From assembly GCF_009371885.1 (NCBI RefSeq), contig NZ_QLZA01000004.1, positions 62,001 through 126,000 of the forward strand: DNA of 64,000 bases, given 5' to 3'. A program made the translations under genes and the position numbers. Positions 8,562 to 18,064 of this stretch are shown in pieces. The notes below the pieces were generated by a model. That model was given only the letters and a program-made list of their open reading frames with translations. It was not told the origin of the DNA and searched no databases. The stretch comes from Bifidobacterium tibiigranuli (GTDB lineage: Bacteria; Actinomycetota; Actinomycetes; Actinomycetales; Bifidobacteriaceae). Every line of letters starts with the position of its first letter. Position 1 is the stretch's first letter.

Positions 8562-9788
8562 ATGAAACTATCCGACACCGGCTTGAGCGAGCAGGAGCTC
8601 AAGGATATGGCGAAAACCTACATGATCGAGACCTACGAGCGCTACGATTTCGTGGCTGAGCGGGCCGAGGGCATGTATCTCTATGACCCGCAGGGCAACG
8701 CGTACCTTGATTTCTACGGCGGCATCGCGGTGAACAATGCGGGCAACTGCAATCCGAAGGTGGTCGCGGCCCTGCGCGAGCAGGTGAGCGACATCATGCA
8801 CACCTTCAACTACCCGTACACGATTCCGCAGGTGCTGCTCGCCAAGCAGGTGTGCGAGGCCTCGGGCTTCGACAAGATCTTCTTCCAGAATTCCGGCACC
8901 GAGGCGAATGAGGTGGCTATCAAGCTGGCTCGCAAATATGGCATCGATCATTTCGGCAAGAATAAGTTCGAGATTCTTTCGGCGCTCAACTCCTTCCACG
9001 GCCGCACCTTCGGCTCACTGGCGGCCACCGGCCAGCCCGGGTCGCTCGCGCAGGACGGTTTCGGCCAGATGACGCCGGGATTCGCCTATGCCAAGTTCAA
9101 CGATCTGGATGATTTCAAGGCGAATGTCACCGAGAACACCATCGCCATCATGATCGAGCCGGTGCAGGGCGAGGGCGGCGTGAACCCGGCGACGCCGGAG
9201 TTCATCGAAGGACTGCGGACGCTGTGCGACGAGAAAGGCATACTGCTCATCTTCGATGAGGTGCAGACCGGCTGGGGCCGCACCGGCTCGATCTTCGCCT
9301 GGCAGGGCTACGGCGTCAAGCCGGACATTCTTACTATGGCCAAGGGCCTCGGCGGCGGCGTGCCGATCGGCGCGATGGTCACCACCGATGCCATCGCCGC
9401 AGCGCTGACCCCGGGCACCCACGGCAGCACCTTCGGCGGCTCGCCGATGTGCACGGCCGCAGCGCTGGCCGAAACCAGTGAAATCATCGAGCGCGACCTG
9501 CCGGCGAACGCCAAGACGCTGGGCGAGTACATGATCGAGCGCGGCCGTGAACTGCCGCATATCAAGGAGTCGCGCGGGCGCGGCCTGCTGGTCGGCTTCG
9601 AGTTCGACAGCACCATCAACGCAGTGGACGTCAAGCACGCGGCGCTCAAGCGCGGCTTGCTGACCACCGCCATCGGCGATTCGATCATCCGCTGCATCCC
9701 GCCGCTGATCGTCACCAAGCAGCAGGTGGACGAGGCCATCGGCATCCTTATCGACGCGGTGAACGCCGTCGCAGCGGGGGAGGAGTGA
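8562..9788 (+). CDS. Class III aminotransferase (acetylornithine/4-aminobutyrate type)
   Basis: A 408 aa fold-type I class III aminotransferase. Visible signatures are FFQNSGTEANEVAIKLARK, SFHGRTFGSLAATGQ, IEPVQGEGGVNPA, LLIFDEVQTGWGRTG and the PLP lysine in DILTMAKGLGGGVPIGAM. AAAGGAG precedes ATG 8562; the frame is open further upstream but without a ribosome site. The length fits ArgD or GABA/ornithine transaminases. No arginine biosynthesis genes are nearby and it lies between two amino acid import operons, so a catabolic or ornithine-type role is as likely as ArgD. Which amine it uses is not decided by the sequence. Confidence 0.85.
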   Translation: MKLSDTGLSEQELKDMAKTYMIETYERYDFVAERAEGMYLYDPQGNAYLDFYGGIAVNNAGNCNPKVVAALREQVSDIMHTFNYPYTIPQVLLAKQVCEASGFDKIFFQNSGTEANEVAIKLARKYGIDHFGKNKFEILSALNSFHGRTFGSLAATGQPGSLAQDGFGQMTPGFAYAKFNDLDDFKANVTENTIAIMIEPVQGEGGVNPATPEFIEGLRTLCDEKGILLIFDEVQTGWGRTGSIFAWQGYGVKPDILTMAKGLGGGVPIGAMVTTDAIAAALTPGTHGSTFGGSPMCTAAALAETSEIIERDLPANAKTLGEYMIERGRELPHIKESRGRGLLVGFEFDSTINAVDVKHAALKRGLLTTAIGDSIIRCIPPLIVTKQQVDEAIGILIDAVNAVAAGEE

Positions 9789-9806
9789 GCGCGAGCCTTG
9801 CGAGGT

Positions 9807-9845
9807 GACTCACACTTTTCTGGCAAGTCTGAAAAAGTGTGAGTC
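9807..9845. repeat. Hairpin of the CTCACACTTTTT family, copy 1
   Basis: GACTCACACTTTT at 9807-9819 pairs perfectly with 9833-9845 across a 13 nt loop, 19 bp after the aminotransferase stop. Two more copies lie at 47797-47831 and 47927-47961. Here it could serve as a terminator, but the same word in another spacer suggests a small palindromic repeat. Confidence 0.65.
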
Positions 9846-10417
9846 GGTATCTCGCAATGAGGTCAAAGATGAAGTCGAAATGACCGGGGCGATGTCTGGC
9901 ACCGGAAGGACGAACAAAACCGGGCACGCCATACACGCCTTTTGCTTTCCCAATGTGGTGGGCATGTGTCGGTTATGTAACAACTAGACTACGAACTAAA
10001 CCATAGTTCACTTTTGTTTTACGTCGTCGCAAACAATGGTGTGAATAGCTCCTCTATTACTTAATGACAAGAACATCAACAACATACCGTTCGAACGGCG
10101 TTGAGGCGTTCCGTGTCAGCACGCATGTCAGCATCGTGCCAAGTGGTGCCAGGCGGCTTAAAAGGCCAAGGCGACACAGCAGCACAATCGGTACGGCACG
10201 AGGCGCAGCGCACAGCGCGACCGATGCAGCAGTATGCAGCGGGCACGCAGCAGGAAAGCAGCCGCGAACGGGGGCAGGAGGAAGGTGGCCTGGCGCTTGA
10301 GGAGCGACTAAGCCGCAGTCAATGCGCGGGAGGGGTCAATGCCACCTATTGTCACCCATTGCCACTCATCACCGCTCATTCGTTGAAACTGTACAACTTA
10401 AAGTTTAAGGAGAGCTT
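9846..10417. other. Intergenic region before the second amino acid ABC operon, with an inverted repeat
   Basis: About 570 bp without a convincing gene; the open frames here lack ribosome sites and family likeness. GAACTA and TAGTTC at 9993-10009 form an inverted repeat around AACCA and may be an operator. AAGGAGA lies just before the permease start at 10418. Confidence 0.4.
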
Positions 10418-11059
10418 ATGGAACCGATTCTTGTGGTTCTGCGCGGATTGCCGCTGACGCTGCTCATTACTGTAGTGGCCTTCGCCATTGGTGCGGTGCT
10501 TGGCATTCCGCTGGTGCTTGGGCTGCGTACGGTCGTCGCCCCTGTCCGATGGCTGTCTCGGCTGGCTGTGGATCTGCTCCGAGGCGTGCCAATGATCGTG
10601 TGGCTGTTCGTCCTCAAATTCGGTCTCTCCACGCCCGCGTTCCGGCTCAGCTCGTTGGAAGCGGCGATATTCGGACTGGGGATTATTTCCGCTGGGTACT
10701 TGGCCGAGATATATCGCGGCGGCATACAATCCGTGCCGCGCGGCCAATTCGAAGCCTCGCAAGCCTTGGGAATAGCCGGGCCGATATCATTCCTGCGCAT
10801 CATCGCCCCGCAGGCCGCGCGCATCGTCAGCCCGTCAATCGCCACCTATCTGATCGGCCTGCTCAAGAACTCATCCATCGCCTCCACCATCGTGGTCAGC
10901 GAAATGGTGTTTCAGGCGCAGTCCTACGCGAGGCAGAATCCGACCATCGCAGGCATTCTGCCATATGCGATTGCTGGCCTGCTCTACATCGTGCTGAGCG
11001 TGCCGGTGGCGATGTTCTCAAGAATCCTGGATGAACGTCTTCGCAAGGCGGTGATTTGA
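10418..11059 (+). CDS. Amino acid ABC transporter permease (first of two)
   Basis: A 213 aa HisM-family permease. The N-terminal helix PLTLLITVVAFAIGAVLGIPLVLGL is followed by the family loop LLRGVPMIVWLFVLKFGL and the ATPase-contact region GYLAEIYRGGIQSVPRGQFEASQALG. AAGGAGA precedes ATG 10418. Its last codon region overlaps the start of the second permease by ATGA, so the two are translationally coupled and probably form a heterodimeric channel. Confidence 0.88.
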   Translation: MEPILVVLRGLPLTLLITVVAFAIGAVLGIPLVLGLRTVVAPVRWLSRLAVDLLRGVPMIVWLFVLKFGLSTPAFRLSSLEAAIFGLGIISAGYLAEIYRGGIQSVPRGQFEASQALGIAGPISFLRIIAPQAARIVSPSIATYLIGLLKNSSIASTIVVSEMVFQAQSYARQNPTIAGILPYAIAGLLYIVLSVPVAMFSRILDERLRKAVI

Positions 11060-11718
11060 TGACAACACCATTGCTTACCTCATGGGGCCAGTACCTTCCC
11101 CCGCTGCTTTCCGGTCTCGTGCAGAGCGTGTGGCTGGCGGTGGCGGCCATCGTGATCGGCCTGCCGCTCGCCTTCCTCTTCTGCACGATGGTGATGTCCG
11201 AGAACCGCCTGATTGGCGCATTGGGCTTGGTCATCGTCGAGATCGGGCGCGGCATGCCTGCGCTGGTCATTCTGTACTTGGTCTATTACGGCCTGCCACG
11301 CTTCGGCATCAGCTTGGCCAATGTGGCCGCGGCCATCATCGCGCTCGCGTGGAACTACTCCTGCTACTGCTCGGAGATCATCCGTGGCGGCATCCAGTCG
11401 GTGCCGCGCGGCCAGATTGAAGCGGGCAATGCGCTCGGCTTGGATTCCCGGGTCACTTTCCTTCGGGTCATCGTGCCGCAGGGCCTTCGCTCCGCGATTC
11501 CCGGTCTGCTCGGGCAGTCGATCCTGGTGTTCCAGGACACATCGCTGGCCTATACCATCGCCGTGCCTGAGCTGATGAAGCAGGCATATTCGCTGGGCGG
11601 CGAGAACTACCAGTACCTGCGGGTTTTCGTGCTGACTGGCTTGGTGTATGCGGCCGTGACACTGCCTGCCACTTGGATCACCGTGTGGATGGAGAGGAGA
11701 CTCGGCAAGTCCTATTAA
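11056..11718 (+). CDS. Amino acid ABC transporter permease (second of two)
   Basis: A 220 aa permease paralogous to the gene before it, with IGRGMPALVILYLVYYGLP and CYCSEIIRGGIQSVPRGQIEAGNALGL as the family loops. The ATG at 11056 lies inside the stop region of the preceding gene. The binding protein and ATPase genes follow in the same direction, giving the order permease, permease, binding protein, ATPase. Confidence 0.88.
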   Translation: MMTTPLLTSWGQYLPPLLSGLVQSVWLAVAAIVIGLPLAFLFCTMVMSENRLIGALGLVIVEIGRGMPALVILYLVYYGLPRFGISLANVAAAIIALAWNYSCYCSEIIRGGIQSVPRGQIEAGNALGLDSRVTFLRVIVPQGLRSAIPGLLGQSILVFQDTSLAYTIAVPELMKQAYSLGGENYQYLRVFVLTGLVYAAVTLPATWITVWMERRLGKSY

Positions 11719-11881
11719 CCCCGATTCGCGGCTGCCCGCGATGCGCTTTGCGAGGCGGGCGGGCGCGGTCTGCAACAGCGTCACATACACAGCAATATGC
11801 AAGGCCATCGTGGCCGAACCCACGATTTTGCCACGATGACAATGCAAATAGCAACACACAGCAAACAGAAAGAAGTGCACC

Positions 11882-12745
11882 ATGAAACATTCTCGAATCG
11901 TCAAGGGCATCGCCCTTGCTTGCGCCGCAATCATGTCCTTCGGGGCGTTGTCGGCCTGCGGCGGGTCGTCGTCAGGCTCCAGCTCTAAATCTTCGATTAC
12001 CACCGTGACCTCTGGCAAGCTCACCGTCGGCGTCATCGATATCCCCCCCTTCTCCAGCTATAACAGCGGCAATCCCAAGGGCATCGATGTTGAAATCATC
12101 AAGAAGATTGCCAAGGACAACAATCTGACGCCGGTATGGCAGCAGGCCACTTACGCCGATGCGGTGCAGTCGATTTCCAGCGGCATCATCGATGTGGCAA
12201 TCGGCACCATCGACGCGACCGCGAAGCGCAAGCAGGCGGTCGATTTCTCGGCCTCCACCTACTTGGATGGCTTGGGCATCGCCGCGAAGGCCTCGAAGAA
12301 CATCACCACCATCGCCGATCTGGAAAAGCTTGGCTCGGTCGGTACGGTTGACGGGTATCTGTGGGTCGAAGACCTGCGCACGATATTGGGCAGCAAGCTC
12401 AAGACCTACCCGAGCTCGGTGGAGCTGAAGGCCGACTTCGATGCCGGGCGACTCGATGCGGCCATTGACGCATACGGCGTGCAGGTGCCGCAGTTCAAGG
12501 GCGACTCCTCGATTAAAGTGGCGCTGGCCAATGAGCATCCGGACAAGCGCGTGCGCTCCACCGTGCAGGCTCCAGAGGCGGCCTTCCCCTTCACCAAGGG
12601 TAACGAATCGCTGGGCAAGGCGCTCGACGCAGGTATCACGTCGATGCGTGCTGATGGCTCCATCAAGAAGCTCATCACCGACGCAGGGCTGTCCGAGGGG
12701 CTGGCCAAGGTGGCCGACAAGCAGTACATCGTGCCGCTGAACTGA
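11882..12745 (+). CDS. Amino acid ABC transporter substrate-binding lipoprotein
   Basis: A 287 aa SBP_bac_3 family lipoprotein. The signal peptide ends in the lipobox ALSAC (Cys at about 26), followed by a Gly/Ser linker. The binding domain contains GKLTVGVIDIPPFSSYNSG, GIDVEIIKKIAKD and SSGIIDVAIGTIDATAKRKQAVDFS. The gene lies 163 bp after the second permease and 126 bp before the ATPase gene. Its ligand is not identifiable; the domain differs clearly from the protein at 3815-4708. Confidence 0.87.
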   Translation: MKHSRIVKGIALACAAIMSFGALSACGGSSSGSSSKSSITTVTSGKLTVGVIDIPPFSSYNSGNPKGIDVEIIKKIAKDNNLTPVWQQATYADAVQSISSGIIDVAIGTIDATAKRKQAVDFSASTYLDGLGIAAKASKNITTIADLEKLGSVGTVDGYLWVEDLRTILGSKLKTYPSSVELKADFDAGRLDAAIDAYGVQVPQFKGDSSIKVALANEHPDKRVRSTVQAPEAAFPFTKGNESLGKALDAGITSMRADGSIKKLITDAGLSEGLAKVADKQYIVPLN

Positions 12746-12874
12746 CGCCATCCGCGCCTTCAAGCAGCTGCTCGGCCTTGTCTAGTTTCGTTGTACGGCA
12801 GGCCGGGCGGCGCGGGGCGCGCTATACGCGGCATTTCAGCGTCATAACCGGGCAAATACAATCGAAGGAGAATG

Positions 12875-13645
<771 letters not shown>

Positions 13646-13692
13646 GGGTTGTGAAGCACTGAGCGGCGTAGAGCGCTGGTGATTGATGCTGA

Positions 13693-13724
13693 CGGCCGAC
13701 GTGATTGAGAGATCACGTCGGCCG
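13693..13724 (+). terminator. Hairpin after the amino acid ABC operon
   Basis: CGGCCGACGTGAT at 13693-13705 pairs perfectly with 13712-13724 (13 bp, 6 nt loop), 47 bp after the ATPase stop codon. There is no T-run after it, so terminator function is probable but not certain. Confidence 0.6.
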
Positions 13725-13906
13725 CCAGCGTTGTCAGCGACCGCTGCATATCTTGAGCGCGACTTTTCTGAATAGGTGTAGGTCGGTTTGGGCCTTGTTG
13801 TGTGGGTGTATCGGTCTTATTTGGGACAGGCTGGCGAAGTATGGTTTTAAGTTTTTCGGGGGAGGGGTGTTTCTGCGCAAATCACTAGGTAGATTTCGAT
13901 GTATAC

Positions 13907-13920
13907 TAGACACATGTCTA
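13907..13920. promoter_or_regulatory. TetR-type operator upstream of the aldo/keto reductase
   Basis: TAGACACATGTCTA has perfect 6 bp arms and extends to a longer shared word with the site at 15694-15707 (both lie in ACTAGACAyATGTCTACTTAT). TATACT at 13902-13907 could be a -10 element overlapped by the operator. The natural candidate for binding is the TetR protein at 15028-15678. Confidence 0.7.
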
Positions 13921-13935
13921 CTTATTAGAGAGACT

Positions 13936-14012
13936 GCCCCGTTCTGCGGCTTGCGGCCTGCGCGGCCTGTGATTTATGGCTCGGCTCAGCTCGGGTCGGC
14001 GCAGAACGGGGC
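13936..14012 (+). other. Large stem-loop in the leader of the aldo/keto reductase
   Basis: GCCCCGTTCTGCG at 13936-13948 pairs perfectly with 14000-14012 (13 bp) around a GC-rich 51 nt loop that can fold further. It lies between the operator and the ribosome site GGAGG just before the start codon at 14037, so it would be in the 5' leader RNA. Confidence 0.5.
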
Positions 14013-14036
14013 CGCGGCGAGTCGTAGGAGGTCGGG

Positions 14037-15035
14037 ATGCTTGAGACTGTTGAAATGGGATCGTTGCGCGTGTCCCGCGTCGGCTTGGGTTGCATGCCGT
14101 TGACGATGACGTATGGCCGGCCTAGCCCGCAGTCTGCAGTGGAGACGGTGCATGCGGCGCTTGATGCGGGTGTCACGCTGTTCGACACGGCGGACATGTA
14201 CGGGGTGGGTGCCAACGAACGGCTGCTGGGGCGGGCGTTGGGCGGGCATCGCGACGAGGTGACGATTGCCACGAAGCTGGGGATTGTGGCGCTGCCCGGC
14301 GTGGGGATTCCGGTGGGGCTGAATGCGCGTCCGGAGCGGGTGCGCAAGTGCGTGGAGGGTTCGCTGCGCCGGCTTGGGACCGATCGTATCGACTTGCTGT
14401 ACCTGCATCGGGTGGATCCGTCGGTGCCAATCGAGGAGACGATTGGCGCGATGGCGGAGCTGGTGAGCGAGGGCAGCGTGCGCGAACTGGGCGTGTGCGA
14501 AGTAACTGCGGAGCTGCTGGAGCGGGCCAATGCGGTGCACCGGCTTGCGGCGTTGCAGTCGGAGTGGTCGCTGTTCAGCCGGGATGTCGAATCCGGGCCA
14601 TTGCAGGCCGCTCGCCGTCTCGGGCTGGCCGTCGTGGCTTATAGTCCGCTGGGAAGAGGCATGCTGACCGGCGATCCGGGGTCGACAACGCGGCTGTCGT
14701 TGCTGGATGTGCGTAGATTCCTACCTCGGTGGCGGGGAAAGAATCTGCAGCGCAATCTCGATATGGTAGAAGTCGTCCGCAACGTCGCGGATGCCCATAG
14801 CTGCACGCCAGCGCAGGTCGCGCTGGCATGGCTGCTGAACAAGGGGCATGACGTGGTGCCGATTCCGGGAACGTCGAGCCCGCGGCATCTGCGGGCCAAT
14901 CTTGCGGCCCTCGATGTCATGCTTACCAAGCAGGACACCGCGCGGCTTGACCGGCTTGAGGCCCACGGGGCGCGGGCGAGGGCTTCGGACGCAAGAAGCC
15001 CCTGTGATGCGGTCGGTTCGCAGGCAATCAGCTAG
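14037..15035 (+). CDS. Aldo/keto reductase
   Basis: A 332 aa NADPH-dependent oxidoreductase of the AKR superfamily. The catalytic tetrad positions are visible: Asp and Tyr in TLFDTADMYG, Lys in TIATKLG and His in DLLYLHRVD. The nucleotide-binding end includes YSPLGRGMLTGD and IPGTSSPRHLRANLAALD. GGAGG precedes ATG 14037. It lies between two copies of the same TetR-type operator and converges on the tetR gene, so it is probably induced together with the efflux pump by a toxic carbonyl or xenobiotic. The last 25 residues are a low-complexity tail. Confidence 0.88.
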   Translation: MLETVEMGSLRVSRVGLGCMPLTMTYGRPSPQSAVETVHAALDAGVTLFDTADMYGVGANERLLGRALGGHRDEVTIATKLGIVALPGVGIPVGLNARPERVRKCVEGSLRRLGTDRIDLLYLHRVDPSVPIEETIGAMAELVSEGSVRELGVCEVTAELLERANAVHRLAALQSEWSLFSRDVESGPLQAARRLGLAVVAYSPLGRGMLTGDPGSTTRLSLLDVRRFLPRWRGKNLQRNLDMVEVVRNVADAHSCTPAQVALAWLLNKGHDVVPIPGTSSPRHLRANLAALDVMLTKQDTARLDRLEAHGARARASDARSPCDAVGSQAIS

Positions 15036-15678
15036 CTGGACCAGCAACCAAGGTCACCAGATCGGCGATGAGTTCCGCATCGGTATCCCATCCGACCAGC
15101 GCCGCCCGCCCGGGCAGGCAGACGATGCCGTGCAGGCCGCACCAGAACATTCGCGCAGCGGCGTGCGGCTCCAACGGCGCAGGACAGGCGGAAATGAGCG
15201 CTACGGCCGTCGCGAACAGCCCCACTCCGGGCAAGTCGTCCCGCTCGGAGGCCACTAGGGAGCTGTCGAACATGGCATGGTAGGCCACGAGATTCGACAG
15301 TCCTTGCTCCACGTAGCGTGCGGCGAGCGTCTCCAGCTGGCTGCGGGCCTTCGACGGCGTGAGATGCTCTGTTGCTATCCCGTCGCACAGCGCGGCGGAG
15401 AAACGCTCGAACCGGTGGGTGAGCACTTCCCCGAGCAGGGCTTGGCTGTTTGCGAAGTGCTTGTAGGGAGCCATCGGGGAGACTCCGGCCCTGCGGGCCA
15501 CCTGGCGCAGGGATATCACGTCGGGGGATATGCCTTCATCCAGCAGGCCGTCGGCCGCATCGAGCAAGTCCTCTCGCAGCCGCCAGCCCTCGCCCCGCCG
15601 GTTGCGCACGCGATGCGCGCTGTCTGGGGCGTCCGGGGTGTCCGTGCGATGAGGGCTTTGATTCGTTGCAATGGTCAC
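15028..15678 (-). CDS. TetR family transcriptional regulator
   Basis: A 216 aa regulator. The N-terminal helix-turn-helix DVISLRQVARRAGVSPMAPYKHFANSQALL (about 52-82) is a standard TetR DNA-binding domain; the rest is an all-helical ligand domain of the WHG/TetR_C type. The start is a GTG at 15678, since no in-frame ATG is nearby. The gene is divergent from the efflux pump, and the palindrome TAGACATATGTCTA lies between the two starts; a second copy precedes the aldo/keto reductase. It very probably represses both and itself. Confidence 0.88.
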   Translation of the reverse strand: MTIATNQSPHRTDTPDAPDSAHRVRNRRGEGWRLREDLLDAADGLLDEGISPDVISLRQVARRAGVSPMAPYKHFANSQALLGEVLTHRFERFSAALCDGIATEHLTPSKARSQLETLAARYVEQGLSNLVAYHAMFDSSLVASERDDLPGVGLFATAVALISACPAPLEPHAAARMFWCGLHGIVCLPGRAALVGWDTDAELIADLVTLVAGPAS

Positions 15679-15693
15679 ATCATCATTATAAAC

Positions 15694-15707
15694 TAGACAT
15701 ATGTCTA
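15694..15707. promoter_or_regulatory. TetR-type operator overlapping the efflux pump start codon
   Basis: TAGACATATGTCTA is a perfect 14 bp palindrome. It covers the ATG (15701) of the MFS gene and follows the -10-like TATAAA at 15687-15692 and a TTGCAA at 15666-15671. There is no ribosome site before the ATG, so the message may be leaderless, with the operator covering the transcription start. Confidence 0.72.
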
Positions 15708-17258
15708 CTTATCTTGATAGGTCTCACACCAAGGGTGCCCGACCGAGTCCGAGGGCCGTCCTCGCGGTCGTGTGCATCTCGACGTTCATGCTCCTGCTCG
15801 ACACGACCGTGGTGAATCTGGCCTTAGCCGATTTGCAATCGAGCCTGCATGCCTCTCTAGGCCAGCTCCAATGGGTCGTCGACGCCTACCTGCTCACCTT
15901 GGGAACCTTCCTCCTGCTGGCTGGCGCGGCTGGCGACCGCTATGGGCAGACGCGATTGTTCCGCGCCGGACTGGTCGTATTCACTCTCGGTTCCTTGGCA
16001 TGCAGCCTGGCACCCAGCGTCGGCATGCTTATCGCCGCCCGTGCCGTACAAGGAATCGGCGGTGCGCTGCTGCTGGGCATCGGGCTGCCCATGCTGCGTC
16101 GCACGTTCACCGGTGCCGAGCTGAACCGTGCTGTCGGGCTGTTCGGCGCATCCATCGGGTTGGCCACCGCAATCGGGCCGCTGGTCGGCGGCGGCCTCAC
16201 GGACATGTTCGGCTGGCGGGCCATCTTCGTCATCAATGTTCCCATTGGCATCGCCTGCCTGATTCTTGCGCTGATTCGGCTCGCAGGCAGTCGTGCCGGC
16301 GTCAAAGCTCCGCTCGATATTCCTGGCGCAATCCTGCTTGGGCTGAGCCTGGCCGCGCTTATCTTCGGGCTTATCGAAGCGAATATGGAACGTTGGGATT
16401 CCCCGCAGGTGCTCGCCTCGCTCATTGTCTCGGCGGGAGGGTTCGCAGCCCTCATCGTCATTGAAACCCGGCGTTCTGCACCGCTCATACCCCGCCAACT
16501 CATAAGGCAACCCCAATTTATCGGGGCGTCCGTCACCGCCTTTGTGAGCAATGGCCTGCTGGTCGGGGCGTCCGCGATCGTCGCCCTCTACTTCCAGAAC
16601 GTTCTCGGCGAGTCGCCGATGGCAGCCGGACTGAGGTTTCTATCCCTGAGTCTCGCCGCCTTCCTTGCCGGAATTTTGGGCGGCAGGAAGCCCTTCGCAT
16701 CCATTCCCCTCACTGCCCAGATGATCGCTTCGCTTGCAGCCACGTCGGCCGGGATCGGGTGTCTGTTGCTTGCGGGGCCGGAATATGGCACCGCTGGTCA
16801 CCATTCCGGCTTTCGCGCTGGCTGGACTGGGAATGGGCATCGGCAGCGTGAGCCTGTCCCGCATCGCCCTCGACGCCGCCGAACCAGACCAAGCGGGAGT
16901 GTCGGCAGGCGTCGTCAACACTATGCGTCAAATCGGCGCATCTGTAGGAGTCGCCGCCTTCGGCACTATTTTCGCGCATGCTGCCACGGCTCGACTGACT
17001 GCCCTCTTCGTCCATACGCCGATTCCTGCGGGCCTCGATGCCACGAACCTGACTGCCGCCGTCGCCTCCGGTGCCGGAACCCAGCCGCTCCGTGACTTCC
17101 CTAGCCATATGGTTGCGTTGCTCGAACCGCTGCTGACTGCCGCCAGCCGGTACGGGATGAATGTTGTTTTGGGCACTGCTGCGGCTGTTGGATTCCTCGT
17201 CGCCGTCGTCATCACGATCGATCATGTCATCAGACGGCGCTCGCGTCGTGCCGAATGA
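15701..17258 (+). pseudogene. DHA2-type MFS drug exporter, frameshifted
   Basis: A 14-helix EmrB/QacA-type drug:proton antiporter. The N-terminal part has STFMLLLDTTVVNLALADLQ and WVVDAYLLTLGTFLLLAGAAGDRYG (motif A region), and RAVQGIGGALLLGIGLPMLRR. The frame breaks near 16774: after CLLLAG the homologous continuation APLVTIPAFALAGLGMGIGS and the last two helices are in the +1 frame, ending at 17258. Removing one G from GGGG at 16774-16777 restores a protein of about 518 aa. As written, the protein has a scrambled tail after about residue 360 and would end at 17095. It may be a recent lesion or a base-call error. Regulated by the divergent TetR. Confidence 0.85.
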
Positions 17259-17354
17259 CAACAGCTGCGTAAACTCGGGAGCTTGGACTGAGCAGCCTTC
17301 TTTGGCATCGTGAATGACCCGCGTTGGGAAGAAGTGCGCGGGAAAGCCGCAAGC

Positions 17355-17792
17355 TTATGGCTCAAGCAGGAGCGTCAGCAGGTCTTTCAACTGCGCTCGC
17401 TGCTTGGCGGTGAGCTGGTGGCCGAACGCTGCATCGCCGGAGATGGCTGCCGCTAGTTTCGTGCGCAAGGCTGCGCCGGCATCTGTGGCGGCGATGAGTT
17501 TGACCCGGCGATCGCTCCCTGTTGTGCGCGTGGCGAGGCCATATTCGGCAAGCTGATCAGCCAGTGACGTGACGTACGAGGGGTCGCAGCCAAGCTGTTC
17601 GGCGATGTGGCGCATCGAGCGCGGCTCATCAAGCAGCAGGAGCGCGCGGCACAGCGTGATGGGGATGCCGAAGCCGTGCGCCGATTTGGCGAATCCCTGC
17701 CGGGCGTTCGTTGCCGCCTGTACGACGAGTCGAGCCAGCTCGCGCGATTCCTGAGGTGTTGGAGTGTCTCCCGTGCGTTGCGCAATTACCAT
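17355..17792 (-). CDS. MarR family transcriptional regulator
   Basis: A 145 aa winged-helix regulator. The recognition region MRHIAEQLGCDPSYVTSLADQLAEYGLATR and the wing TGSDRRVKLIAATDAG are the MarR hallmarks. There is no ribosome site before the ATG at 17792, and TAATAT lies seven bases upstream, so the message may be leaderless. Inverted repeats at 17791-17814 (over its own start) and 17827-17841 (inside the promoter of the divergent gene) are likely operators. It probably represses itself and the membrane protein at 18065. Confidence 0.87.
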   Translation of the reverse strand: MVIAQRTGDTPTPQESRELARLVVQAATNARQGFAKSAHGFGIPITLCRALLLLDEPRSMRHIAEQLGCDPSYVTSLADQLAEYGLATRTTGSDRRVKLIAATDAGAALRTKLAAAISGDAAFGHQLTAKQRAQLKDLLTLLLEP

Positions 17793-17814
17793 GCTTCGAT
17801 ATTACGCGAAGCAT
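17791..17814. promoter_or_regulatory. Inverted repeat over the MarR gene start
   Basis: ATGCTTCG and CGAAGCAT form perfect 8 bp arms around an 8 bp centre, covering the MarR start codon and its -10-like TAATAT. A candidate autoregulatory site. Confidence 0.5.
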
Positions 17815-17820
17815 AAATAG

Positions 17821-17849
17821 TTGATTAGTCAAGTTTTGACTTATATAAT
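17821..17849 (+). promoter_or_regulatory. Promoter with inverted repeat in its spacer
   Basis: TTGATT at 17821-17826 and a perfect -10 TATAAT at 17844-17849 are 17 bp apart. The spacer contains AGTCAA-GTT-TTGACT (17827-17841), a palindrome that would block RNA polymerase if bound. It drives transcription towards 18065; MarR is the likely ligand. Confidence 0.7.
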
Positions 17850-17858
17850 ATTGAGTAT

Positions 17859-18038
17859 GTTGAGTTTGGCATTGCAGAATCGGGTATTGGCGAATTCAGC
17901 ACTGTTGAAATAAGCACTGCTGAAATAGGCACTGTTGAAATAAGCAACGTTGAATTGAACTCTGTTGGATCAAGCACTGTTGAATCAGGCACTGTTGGAT
18001 CAAGCACTGTTGTATGAGATACCGCTGAATGTGAACAT
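17859..18038 (+). repeat. Tandem array of twelve 15 bp units
   Basis: Units start at 17859 and every 15 bp to 18024, with forms such as GTTGAAATAAGCACT and GTTGGATCAAGCACT. The central units are most alike and the outer ones most diverged. The array fills almost all of the predicted leader between the promoter at 17821-17849 and the gene at 18065. Minus-strand frames through it give only repetitive peptides and are not believed to be genes. Confidence 0.85.
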
Positions 18039-18064
18039 ACATCAGGCGACGGAAGGAACCTACC

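Noticed and set aside
10064-10457. Open frames before the second amino acid ABC operon
   Set aside because: No ribosome sites and no family likeness; one overlaps the real permease start.
17859-18038. Possible CRISPR array
   Set aside because: Units are contiguous 15 bp tandem copies without unique spacers.
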